DNA from: a bacterium
GTDB taxonomy: Bacteria > Bacillota > Clostridia > Christensenellales > Aristaeellaceae
Assembly (NCBI GenBank): GCA_029009515.1
Contig: JAQXJZ010000118.1
Coordinates: 1-35,510, forward strand
Reading direction: 5' to 3'
DNA length: 35,510 nucleotides
Both the position numbers and the translations under genes were made by a program. Below the pieces are notes generated by a model. That model did no database searches. It was not told the origin of the DNA and saw only the letters and a list, made by a program, of their open reading frames with translations. Position 1 is the stretch's first letter. The number at the start of each line of letters is the position of its first letter. Below are positions 16,551 through 23,538 of the stretch, one piece after another.

Positions 16551-16904
16551 TTATCTGCGCAGATCGCCGAACAGAGCGTCCACCAGCGTGCGGGCCGCAT
16601 TGATGGCCACAGCCACGGCCAGCGCCCACCAGTAACTTTCAAAGGCGACGCTGTTTTGGACGTAATGGGCCGCCGTCCACACAATCCACGCATCGGCTGC
16701 AATGTAGATCAGCCCCAGCGTGCAGAAGTTGAGCACCGACAGGATGAGCCGCATGATCGGGCGCAGCACCGTAAAGATAACCGCCAGAATGGCGCCCGCC
16801 ACGATGGCGTTGTGCATATCCAGCAGATGCACGCCGTCCATGAACTCCGCGCAAAGCGGAATGGCCGCCACGGTGATGACAAAGCGCAGAAGCGCTGCAA
16901 ACAT
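16551..16904 (-). CDS. Small membrane protein of the phage holin 4 / YvlD-like family
   Basis: 117 residues with three to four hydrophobic segments: residues 3-20 (AALLRFVITVAAIPLC), 30-52, 55-80 and 90-110. The pattern LLRFVITVAAIPLCAEFMDGVHL with AIVAGAILAVIFTVLRPI matches the holin-4/YvlD group of small membrane proteins; despite the name, chromosomal members are not known to be phage holins. AAGGAGG sits 8 bases before the ATG at 16904. It is the first gene after the promoter at 16942-16970 and heads the surE operon. Function unknown. Confidence 0.75.
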   Translation of the reverse strand: MFAALLRFVITVAAIPLCAEFMDGVHLLDMHNAIVAGAILAVIFTVLRPIMRLILSVLNFCTLGLIYIAADAWIVWTAAHYVQNSVAFESYWWALAVAVAINAARTLVDALFGDLRR

Positions 16905-16941
16905 CCTGCGTCCCTCCTTCCAAAAGTGAACAGCATTTTTG

Positions 16942-16970
16942 ATTATACCACAGAATTGCATATCGTGCAT
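16942..16970 (-). promoter_or_regulatory. Extended -10 promoter of the membrane protein-surE-rpiR operon
   Basis: Minus strand TATAAT (16942-16947) is directly preceded by TGG, giving an extended -10. The -35 position 17 bases upstream (ATGCAC) is poor. Confidence 0.6.
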
Positions 16971-17070
16971 GTTTTCCTGCAATTTCAGCCATCCTAACGG
17001 GAACCGCAGCGGCAAAGCGGCATACGCTGTGTTCCGAAGGGACCGTTTATTCAGGAAGGGAGATGCGTGC

Positions 17071-17316
17071 ATGAAAAGCAGGTTCTTCACCGACACGCAG
17101 GGGCTGGACAATGCCGCCCCGCCCCGCGACAAGGTGTGCGTATGCCTGTGCATAAACCGCCGTGTGTACGAAAGAGCGCTGCATCAGGCGCAGAAAAAGC
17201 GCCTGACCAGCGGCGAATACATGGAGCGGCTCATTCTCAGCGACGGCGATACAGAAGCCCGGTCGTCGTCAGATAGCCTGCGGCAGCGCCTTCCACCAGC
17301 ACCACCTGGCCATTGA
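17071..17316 (+). CDS. Small hypothetical protein, possibly ribbon-helix-helix-like
   Basis: 81 residues, not recognised. ATG at 17071 is preceded by AAGGGAG at 8 bases. After a polar N-terminus comes the stretch KVCVCLCINRRVYERALHQAQ, then KKRLTSGEYMERLIL, which resembles the strand-helix-helix spacing of small RHH or CopG-like proteins; this is only a resemblance. The final ~25 residues overlap the 3' end of a gene on the other strand (17237-17316) and look unlike the rest. Three cysteines cluster in CVCLC. The good ribosome-binding site and its isolation from other + strand genes argue that it is real, but it could be spurious. Confidence 0.45.
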   Translation: MKSRFFTDTQGLDNAAPPRDKVCVCLCINRRVYERALHQAQKKRLTSGEYMERLILSDGDTEARSSSDSLRQRLPPAPPGH

Positions 17317-17620
17317 ACGACAAAAACGCCTTGAGCAGCGGCACATGCACCGCGCCCGTGCTTTCCAGATATTGATATAAAAGCGTTGCCGCCAGCAGGC
17401 CTGCGCCAAACAGCAGCCATCCGGCCAAACCGTTGGTGCGGGCGCGGATGCCGGCAATGGGCAGCGTGAGCGCCAGCGCAGCGCCAAGCAGCGCGCCCTT
17501 CAAAGCAAAGGCCCAGAAGTGGCTGCTGCCAAGCCAGCCGTCCAGCCACTTGAACAGCGTGCACACCACCGCGCACAGAGCCAGCGGGCAGAGAGCCGCC
17601 ATCAGCTTTCTCAGCAGCAT
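17237..17620 (-). CDS. Hypothetical four-helix membrane protein downstream of trmD
   Basis: 127 residues with four hydrophobic segments (about residues 5-23, 32-55, 63-85 and 100-122) and arginines at the end. No family is recognised. ATG at 17620 lies 10 bases inside trmD and has GGAGG 7 bases upstream, so it is translationally coupled to trmD. In many Firmicutes rplS follows trmD; here this gene takes that place. Its 3' end overlaps a small convergent ORF by 80 bases. Confidence 0.65.
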   Translation of the reverse strand: MLLRKLMAALCPLALCAVVCTLFKWLDGWLGSSHFWAFALKGALLGAALALTLPIAGIRARTNGLAGWLLFGAGLLAATLLYQYLESTGAVHVPLLKAFLSFNGQVVLVEGAAAGYLTTTGLLYRRR

Positions 17621-18351
17621 GTTTCATCCTCCTGCGCCTTGATGGCCGCCGCGCGTTCCTTATCGGTCATCTGGGCGGTTTCAAACAGGTCGGGGCGCAT
17701 CCGGAGGGTGGTGAGCAACGACTGCTCCCTGCGCCACTTGCGGATTTTGGCGTGGTCGCCGTTGAGAAGCACCTCCGGCACCTCCATGCCCTCGTACACG
17801 CGCGGACGGGTGTACTGCGGATATTCCAGCAATCCGTCGGTAAAGCTCTCCTCGCCGGTGCTCTCATCGCTGCCCAGCACGCCCGGTATATAGCGCGCCA
17901 CCGCGTCGGTCAGCGCCATGGCGGCCAGCTCGCCGCCGGTGAGCACAAAATCGCCCAGGGAGATTTCCTCATCCACCACCAGGTCGATGGCGCGCTGATC
18001 CACACCTTCGTAGTGGCCGCAGAGGATGATCAGTCCGTCCTCCTGCGCAAGCTCCACTACCTTCTGCTGGTTGAGCGCCTTGCCGCGGGGGCTCATGTAG
18101 ATGCATCGTCCATTGTAGCCCTGTGCGCGCAGATCCCGCACGCAGTCCACGATGGGCTGGCACATCATCACCATGCCCGCGCCGCCGCCAAAGGGGTAAT
18201 CATCGGTGTTCTTGTGCTTCTTTTCGCTGTAGGGGCGGATGTCCACCGGGCGGATGTCGATGAGTTTCTCTTCACGCGCACGGCCGATGATGCTGGTGGT
18301 GAGGAAGCTGTCGAACATTTCCGGAAACAGACTAAGAATGGCGATCTTCAT
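17611..18351 (-). CDS. trmD: tRNA (guanine-37-N1)-methyltransferase TrmD
   Basis: 246 residues. TrmD methylates G37 next to the anticodon with S-adenosylmethionine, preventing +1 frameshifts. Family motifs: ILSLFPEMF at the N-terminus, DDYPFGGGAGMVM, ILCGHYEGVDQR, and the trefoil-knot region EEISLGDFVLTGGELAAM, with the late block YTRPRVYEGMEVPEVLLNGDH. The start lies 20 bases inside rimM, as is common for this pair. Length is normal. Confidence 0.97.
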   Translation of the reverse strand: MKIAILSLFPEMFDSFLTTSIIGRAREEKLIDIRPVDIRPYSEKKHKNTDDYPFGGGAGMVMMCQPIVDCVRDLRAQGYNGRCIYMSPRGKALNQQKVVELAQEDGLIILCGHYEGVDQRAIDLVVDEEISLGDFVLTGGELAAMALTDAVARYIPGVLGSDESTGEESFTDGLLEYPQYTRPRVYEGMEVPEVLLNGDHAKIRKWRREQSLLTTLRMRPDLFETAQMTDKERAAAIKAQEDETCC

Positions 18352-18865
18352 ACAGTCCGACCTCTTCCAGCTTCACTTCATCCAGCACGATGCGGCCCGC
18401 CTCGGCGTCCATCACCAACAGCACTTCCTTGAGCGCAGGGGTCATGAGGGTGCCCTTTTTGGTCTTGAACACAAATACGTCCACGCCGCCGGGGGTGAGC
18501 ACGTCCTTAAGCACGCCAATCTCGTTGCCCTTGGTATCGTAGGCCTTCGCGCCCAGGATATCGGCGATGAACACCTCGTCCTCGCCCAGCTCCACAGCGT
18601 TGTCACGGTCCACCCACAGCTGCACGCCGCGCAGCTTTTCGGCCTCGTTGCGGTCGTTCACGCCTTCGATGGAAAGGAACACATCGTCGCCGTTGACGCG
18701 GGCACCCGTGACCACGGCGGGCTCGTACTTGTCGCCGCGCTTGAGAAACACATCCTCCAGATCAAAGAAACGCTCCGGGTCATCGGTGTAGTGCTTCACC
18801 TTCACCTCGCCGCGGATGCCCTGCGGACGAACAATTTCGCCCAGCAGCAGGTATTCCTGTTTCAT
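18332..18865 (-). CDS. rimM: 16S rRNA processing/ribosome maturation factor RimM
   Basis: 177 residues with the two-part RimM architecture: an N-terminal barrel (LLGEIVRPQGIRGEVKVKHYTDDPERF) and a C-terminal PRC-barrel-like domain (IADILGAKAYDTKGNEIGVLKDVL). RimM helps mature the 30S subunit head with S19. AAAGGAG is 6 bases before the ATG at 18865; the longer frame to 18913 lacks a site. A 77-base gap with a stem-loop separates it from khpA. Confidence 0.95.
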   Translation of the reverse strand: MKQEYLLLGEIVRPQGIRGEVKVKHYTDDPERFFDLEDVFLKRGDKYEPAVVTGARVNGDDVFLSIEGVNDRNEAEKLRGVQLWVDRDNAVELGEDEVFIADILGAKAYDTKGNEIGVLKDVLTPGGVDVFVFKTKKGTLMTPALKEVLLVMDAEAGRIVLDEVKLEEVGLYEDRHS

Positions 18866-18893
18866 GGCTTTCTCCTTTTTCTCCACAAAGAAT

Positions 18894-18930
18894 GGGCGCA
18901 GGAAGCGCTTCAATCGCGCCCCATGCGCCC
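18894..18930 (-). promoter_or_regulatory. Stem-loop between khpA and rimM
   Basis: GGGCGCA (18894-18900) pairs with TGCGCCC (18924-18930), and GCGC/GCGC can pair inside. No T-tract follows, so it is more likely an RNA processing or stability element than a terminator. Confidence 0.35.
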
Positions 18931-18942
18931 ACAGGGTTTCAA

Positions 18943-19170
18943 TTACTGGATTTCCACAAAGACGGGCTTCTGGTTTTTGGCAGTGGCAGCGCGCACCACA
19001 GCGCGGATCGCCTTGGCGATACGACCCTGCTTGCCGATCACCTTGCCCATATCCTCGGGCGCAACATGCAGCTCGAGAATGGTGGCTTCCGGCCCGACAG
19101 TTTCTTCCACAGTCACGGCGTCCTTATTGTCCACCAGCGACTTGGCCACGTATTCAACCAGTTCTTTCAT
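18943..19170 (-). CDS. khpA: KH domain RNA-binding protein KhpA
   Basis: 75 residues forming a single KH domain with the GKQG loop (MGKVIGKQGRIAKAIRAVVRA). KhpA-type proteins bind RNA, usually with KhpB, and affect cell division and translation in Firmicutes. It is 3 bases downstream of rpsP, the conserved position for this gene. Length is typical. Confidence 0.93.
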   Translation of the reverse strand: MKELVEYVAKSLVDNKDAVTVEETVGPEATILELHVAPEDMGKVIGKQGRIAKAIRAVVRAATAKNQKPVFVEIQ

Positions 19171-19173
19171 CGA

Positions 19174-19425
19174 TTAGCCCTCGATGATGCCGCTCTTCTT
19201 GAGCAGGGTGCGGACGGTTTCGGTGGGCTGAGCGCCGTTCTTGATCCACTGCTTGGCCTTCTCGGCGTCGATCTTCACGGTGGCGGCGGGCTCGGTCATG
19301 GGATCGTAGTAGCCGATCTCCTCGATGAAGCGGCCATCACGGGGGGCGCGCTCGTCAGCGACGACGACACGGTAGAAAGGCATCTTCTTCATACCCATTC
19401 TCTTCAGACGAATCTTAACAGCCAT
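19174..19425 (-). CDS. rpsP: 30S ribosomal protein S16
   Basis: 83 residues. N-terminal [22 protein letters not shown] and [12 protein letters not shown] are diagnostic of S16, an assembly protein of the 30S body. AGGAGG precedes the ATG. It is the first gene of rpsP-khpA-rimM-trmD; the upstream 229-base gap separates it from ffh. In that gap a short palindrome AATCAC-N6-GTGATT lies at 19480-19497 and no clear promoter could be fixed. Confidence 0.97.
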   Translation of the reverse strand: MAVKIRLKRMGMKKMPFYRVVVADERAPRDGRFIEEIGYYDPMTEPAATVKIDAEKAKQWIKNGAQPTETVRTLLKKSGIIEG

Positions 19426-19516
19426 TTTTCATTTCCTCCTGTGCTTCTGCTAACAGTATGTAGTGTGGTTATATCTGAAAATCACGGTTTTGTGATTGAC
19501 AGGCGGGGTGGTATCG

Positions 19517-19598
19517 GAGGGGCGAAGCCCCTCTGATTGGATTCGTATCGACCGGCTTTGCCGGTCGGGCGGGCACGTTTCCGCGCTTGCGCGGAAAC
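19517..19598. repeat. Mini-hairpin cluster between rpsP and ffh
   Basis: Three perfect hairpins: GAGGGGC/GCCCCTC with GAA loop (19517-19533), GACCGGC/GCCGGTC with TTT loop (19550-19566) and GTTTCCGCGC/GCGCGGAAAC (19577-19598). No T-tracts follow them. The ffh terminator is next to the cluster. Confidence 0.75.
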
Positions 19599-19618
19599 AT
19601 TTCTTAAGCTTCCGGCGG

Positions 19619-19644
19619 AAAAGATCGCGCTTGCGCGAGCTTTT
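19619..19644. terminator. Probable terminator of ffh
   Basis: AAAAG-N-TCGCGC (19619-19630) pairs with GCGCGA-N-CTTTT (19633-19644) with one mismatch. It is symmetrical, so it can act on both strands; on the minus strand it starts 10 bases after the ffh stop codon. Confidence 0.6.
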
Positions 19645-19654
19645 TCGACGATCG

Positions 19655-20980
<1,326 letters not shown>

Positions 20981-20984
20981 GGGT

Positions 20985-21377
20985 CTACTCCCCTTCCTGC
21001 CGGCGGATGACCTGTGCAATCAGCGCTGCAGCCTCGTCCGCCGTTCTTTTGTCTTGATCTGAAAGGCCGTGCATGCTTTCCAGCATCTCCTGCGCCCTGC
21101 GCAGCGCCTGCGCGGTTTCCCGCGCGCGGCTCACGCCGCCCAGAGCCTGCTCATACTTGCGCAGCTTCTGGGCCGAGCGGCTGATGAGCTCATGCACGTT
21201 CTGGCGGCTCACTTCCAGCTCCTCGGCAATCTCTCCCAGGGAAAGATCCTCCTCGTAGTGCAGCCGCAGCGCGTCCTGCTGCTTCTGCGTGAGCAAACCG
21301 CCGTAGAAGGCGTACAGCGTACCGATTTCCACGCTTTTTTCAAGCCTTTCCGGCCCCACGTTTCCAACCGGCTTCAC
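20985..21377 (-). CDS. ylxM: YlxM/p13-like DNA-binding protein, SRP-associated
   Basis: 130 residues. The N-terminal ~75 residues form a sigma-70 region 4-like helix-turn-helix (YYEGGLL-type start, LHYEEDLSLGEIAEELEVSRQNVHELISRSAQKLRKYE); in Firmicutes YlxM sits beside ffh and stimulates or tunes SRP function. A charged helical tail follows. Start is GTG at 21377 with AGGAGG 8 bases upstream. Promoter at 21424-21452, with two near-palindromic repeats around it that could be binding sites, possibly for this protein itself. Confidence 0.9.
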   Translation of the reverse strand: MKPVGNVGPERLEKSVEIGTLYAFYGGLLTQKQQDALRLHYEEDLSLGEIAEELEVSRQNVHELISRSAQKLRKYEQALGGVSRARETAQALRRAQEMLESMHGLSDQDKRTADEAAALIAQVIRRQEGE

Positions 21378-21395
21378 CCTGCGTACCTCCTGCTA

Positions 21396-21413
21396 TCAAG
21401 TGTTTTTTCTTGA
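21396..21413 (-). promoter_or_regulatory. Operator-like repeat, downstream copy (ylxM leader)
   Basis: TCAAGTGTTTTTTCTTGA on the plus strand, an imperfect palindrome with TCAAG/CTTGA arms. It lies in the ylxM leader before the ribosome-binding site. It differs from the copy at 21449-21466 at one of 18 bases; the two are 53 bases apart, close to five helical turns. Confidence 0.5.
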
Positions 21414-21423
21414 CAGCCTGTTT

Positions 21424-21452
21424 ATACTACACCATTTCGCCCTGTCTGTCAA
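21424..21452 (-). promoter_or_regulatory. SigA-type promoter of ylxM-ffh
   Basis: Minus strand: TTGACA (21447-21452), 17-base spacer, TAGTAT (21424-21429). Its -35 box overlaps the upstream operator-like repeat. Confidence 0.75.
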
Positions 21453-21466
21453 GTGTTTTTGCTTGA
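21449..21466 (-). promoter_or_regulatory. Operator-like repeat, upstream copy (overlaps the -35 box)
   Basis: TCAAGTGTTTTTGCTTGA on the plus strand, with TCAAG/CTTGA arms. It overlaps the TTGACA of the ylxM promoter by four bases. A protein bound to both copies would block or loop out the promoter. Confidence 0.5.
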
Positions 21467-21473
21467 AAGCCGG

Positions 21474-22316
21474 TCATTTTTCCGTCATGGACAGGTGGAT
21501 GGCGTCCGCCAGATACGGCATGGCGCAAAGCACCTCGGAGAGGGTGTTTTTGTTGTTGCCGGCCTCAATCAGGATGCAGGCATCGGCCACGTGCTGATTG
21601 AACCGGCCGGTTTTGATGCACACGTCGCGGCACAGCCCGTCCGCCTGTTCATTGAGCGCATCGGTGATTTTCTGCGCAATGGCCAGATTGCTTTCCCAGT
21701 CCGGCTTTTCGGCAAATCCCTGCCCGGTCTGGCCTTCGCCCTTACCCACCAGCAGCATGAGTTTGGCCGCCTGTGCGCCGCCGACGCTGACGGTGTTGCT
21801 GCCGCCGTAAGAGGCAGCGTATGCGTCGCGGTGCAGGTCGATATACAGGTCATAGCTCTCCCCTGCCGACTGCCTTGATTGGATCATCTCCAGCGACCGG
21901 GTATAGGCGCTGGACAGGCTGGGCGGCTCGAAGGCGGTTGTTTCATGCGTAACCTCCATGCCCAGGCTGCGCAGCAGCGCCGCCAGCTCCGCGCCCACGC
22001 GCACCATGTTGTGATCGCTGTCCGCGGTGCGCCATTTCTCGGTTTCGCGGTAGGGATCGTCCTGCACCTGCTCGAACGCCTCATAGGTATGCGTGTGATA
22101 AATCAGCACGCGGAGAGGCTCTTCCTTCTCTTCCGCCACGCTCAGCACCTCGATGGAAAACGCCGTATCGGGCGCGGGCGTTTCCACTGCAAACAGGTTT
22201 TCCTCCACCGGAGCCATGGCCGCCGCGACAGGTTGCGGCGCAGGCAGCAGCGCGCCCATTGCCCACAGCAGCATCATGGCGCCTGCCAGCGCCGGGATCC
22301 ATTTGCCATCCTTCAT
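21474..22316 (-). CDS. spoIIP: Stage II sporulation protein P (SpoIIP) family amidase/endopeptidase
   Basis: 280 residues. SpoIIP cuts peptidoglycan (amidase and endopeptidase) with SpoIID and SpoIIM during engulfment of the forespore. The protein has a membrane anchor/signal (about residues 8-30, ALAGAMMLLWAMGALL), then the SpoIIP domain with VLIYHTHTYEAF, YDLYIDLHRDAY and the late VADACILIEAGNNKNT, which carry the expected histidines and glutamate. ATG at 22316 is used; AGAGG lies about 11 bases upstream. It is 40 bases downstream of gpr, the order known from Bacillus. A weak SigE-like sequence (CATAGTT, 14 bases, CATATCCT) overlaps the gpr end and might give a separate start. Confidence 0.9.
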   Translation of the reverse strand: MKDGKWIPALAGAMMLLWAMGALLPAPQPVAAAMAPVEENLFAVETPAPDTAFSIEVLSVAEEKEEPLRVLIYHTHTYEAFEQVQDDPYRETEKWRTADSDHNMVRVGAELAALLRSLGMEVTHETTAFEPPSLSSAYTRSLEMIQSRQSAGESYDLYIDLHRDAYAASYGGSNTVSVGGAQAAKLMLLVGKGEGQTGQGFAEKPDWESNLAIAQKITDALNEQADGLCRDVCIKTGRFNQHVADACILIEAGNNKNTLSEVLCAMPYLADAIHLSMTEK

Positions 22317-22356
22317 ACGGGTCACCGCCTCTGCTTGTCTTGCCCGAAAGGATATG

Positions 22357-23283
22357 CTATATATGCAGATAACTATGCAGCGTGTCCGTATCCAGCTGCG
22401 GCTGCAGAGCGCGGTTGAGCCCGTCACTCAAAAGCGACGCCACGCTGATCACCATCTCGTCAATTTCACGCGGCGTGACCACCATTTCGCCTAAAAAACC
22501 CTCCGCCACCTGCTTGAGCAGCCGGTCGGCGGCCTCCTCCTGTCCGGGCTCGAAAGCGCCGTAGCTGTCCACCAGCCGGCTCATGGCGTCGTGCGCAATG
22601 GTGGATGCATACACCACCATGGGCACGCCCACAGCAATCACCTTCACGCCCAGCGTTTCCTCCGTAAGCCCCAGCCGATGGTTGCCCACGCCGCTGCCGG
22701 GCTGGATGCCGGTGTTGGTGATCTGCACGGTGGTGCAGATGCGCTCGCTCTCATAGGCGGCCAGCGCATCAATGGCAATGACGGCGGATGGCTTGACATG
22801 CTGCACAAGGCCTCGGCAGAGCTCCGCCGTTTCGATGCCGGTCAGCCCCAGTACGCCCGGCGCGATGGCGCTCACGCCGCGCAGCCGCCCCTTCAGCTCC
22901 TGCGCCATGGCCTGATGCAGATGCCTTGTCACCAGCATGCGCTCCACCACGCGCGTGCCCAGCGCATCGGCGGTAACGTTTCGGTTGCCCAGCCCCACCA
23001 CCAGCACCTCGCCGGTTTCCGGCAGCATGCCGCGCACGCCCATGGCCACCAGCCGGGTGATCAATTCGCGCGTGCGCTGGTCGCAATGCGGCAGATCGCC
23101 GCACTCCACGGTGATGTATTCGCCCTTCCTGCGCCCCAGCATTTCCGCCGCGCGGTCCCGGTCGATGCGGATGCGCGTATGCCGCACGCTGCCCACCTGA
23201 TGCGTGCGCACCCGCACGCCCTCCACCTGCCCGCTGCCGCCCGAAATGCTCTCCATGGCCAGATCCGTCCGGAATCCCCGCAT
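22357..23283 (-). CDS. gpr: GPR endopeptidase (spore germination protease)
   Basis: 308 residues. GPR degrades small acid-soluble spore proteins at germination and is made as an inactive zymogen in the forespore. The N-terminal FRTDLAMES is the family hallmark near the auto-processing site; other family blocks are VVGLGNRNVTADALGTRVVERMLVTRH, GLTGIETAELCRG, IAIDALAA and TNTGIQPGSGVGNHR. Only four residues precede RTDLA when the ATG at 23283 is used (AAAGGA 10 bases upstream), so the propeptide looks short; an upstream in-frame ATG at 23340 falls in a hairpin. A forespore-type promoter is placed at 23313-23342. Confidence 0.93.
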   Translation of the reverse strand: MRGFRTDLAMESISGGSGQVEGVRVRTHQVGSVRHTRIRIDRDRAAEMLGRRKGEYITVECGDLPHCDQRTRELITRLVAMGVRGMLPETGEVLVVGLGNRNVTADALGTRVVERMLVTRHLHQAMAQELKGRLRGVSAIAPGVLGLTGIETAELCRGLVQHVKPSAVIAIDALAAYESERICTTVQITNTGIQPGSGVGNHRLGLTEETLGVKVIAVGVPMVVYASTIAHDAMSRLVDSYGAFEPGQEEAADRLLKQVAEGFLGEMVVTPREIDEMVISVASLLSDGLNRALQPQLDTDTLHSYLHI

Positions 23284-23312
23284 GACTATCCCATCCTTTC
23301 GTTGCCTGCGGA

Positions 23313-23342
23313 TAGCATGCGCATAAACCGCAGGCGGCATAC
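23313..23342 (-). promoter_or_regulatory. Candidate forespore (SigG/SigF-like) promoter of gpr
   Basis: Minus strand: GTATG (23338-23342), an 18-base spacer, CATGCTA (23313-23319). This fits the Bacillus SigG pattern of GNATR, 18 bases, CATNNTA. The -35 box falls in the loop of the 17-bp hairpin at 23322-23360. The transcript start would be about 25 bases before the ATG. Confidence 0.5.
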
Positions 23343-23360
23343 GGCCGCCTGCGGTTTATG
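23322..23360. repeat. Perfect 17-bp inverted repeat upstream of gpr
   Basis: CATAAACCGCAGGCGGC (23322-23338) and its exact complement (23344-23360) with a five-base loop. No T-tract follows. It is the first element of the hairpin array and overlaps the gpr promoter region. Confidence 0.85.
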
Positions 23361-23364
23361 AAAT

Positions 23365-23440
23365 CTGCCTTGGGCAGGTGAAATCCACCTTCGGTGGGTG
23401 AAATCCGCTTCGGCGGATGAAATCTTCTGCTTCGCAGAAG
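23365..23440. repeat. Periodic array of four mini-hairpins with GTGAAATC-type spacers
   Basis: Hairpins CTGCC/GGCAG (23365-23377), CCACC/GGTGG (23385-23397), ATCCGC/GCGGAT (23403-23418) and CTTCTGC/GCAGAAG (23424-23440). Their centres are about 20 bases apart. Loops are TTG, TTC or TTCG, and GTGAAATC or GATGAAATC stands between them. The arm sequences differ but pairing is kept. Confidence 0.8.
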
Positions 23441-23477
23441 GAGTTTGGTTAGATATGCAAAAAAGCGGCGTGTATAT

Positions 23478-23507
23478 CAAAAAGCCGCGCACCTTTTAGG
23501 TGCGCGG
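23478..23507 (-). terminator. Intrinsic terminator of the SPFH gene
   Basis: Perfect 10-bp stem CCGCGCACCT/AGGTGCGCGG with a 3-base loop (23485-23507), followed on the minus strand by CTTTTT. It lies 31 bases after the stop codon. Confidence 0.85.
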
Positions 23508-23538
23508 TATGCGGGTGCAGGGGCTCAGCCCTGCCTGC

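Noticed and set aside
19426..19516. Promoter for rpsP
   Set aside because: TATAAC and CATACT hexamers exist on the minus strand but neither has a -35 box at a usable distance; the operon may be read from ffh or from a promoter I cannot recognise.
22317..22385. SigE promoter for spoIIP at the end of gpr (CATAGTT, 14 bases, CATATCCT)
   Set aside because: Only partly matches the consensus (mismatches in both boxes); kept as a remark under spoIIP but not called.
23365..23440. CRISPR array
   Set aside because: The repeated unit is only about 8 bases, the intervening sequences are self-complementary hairpins rather than unique spacers, and no cas gene is present. The same holds for 33664-33735.
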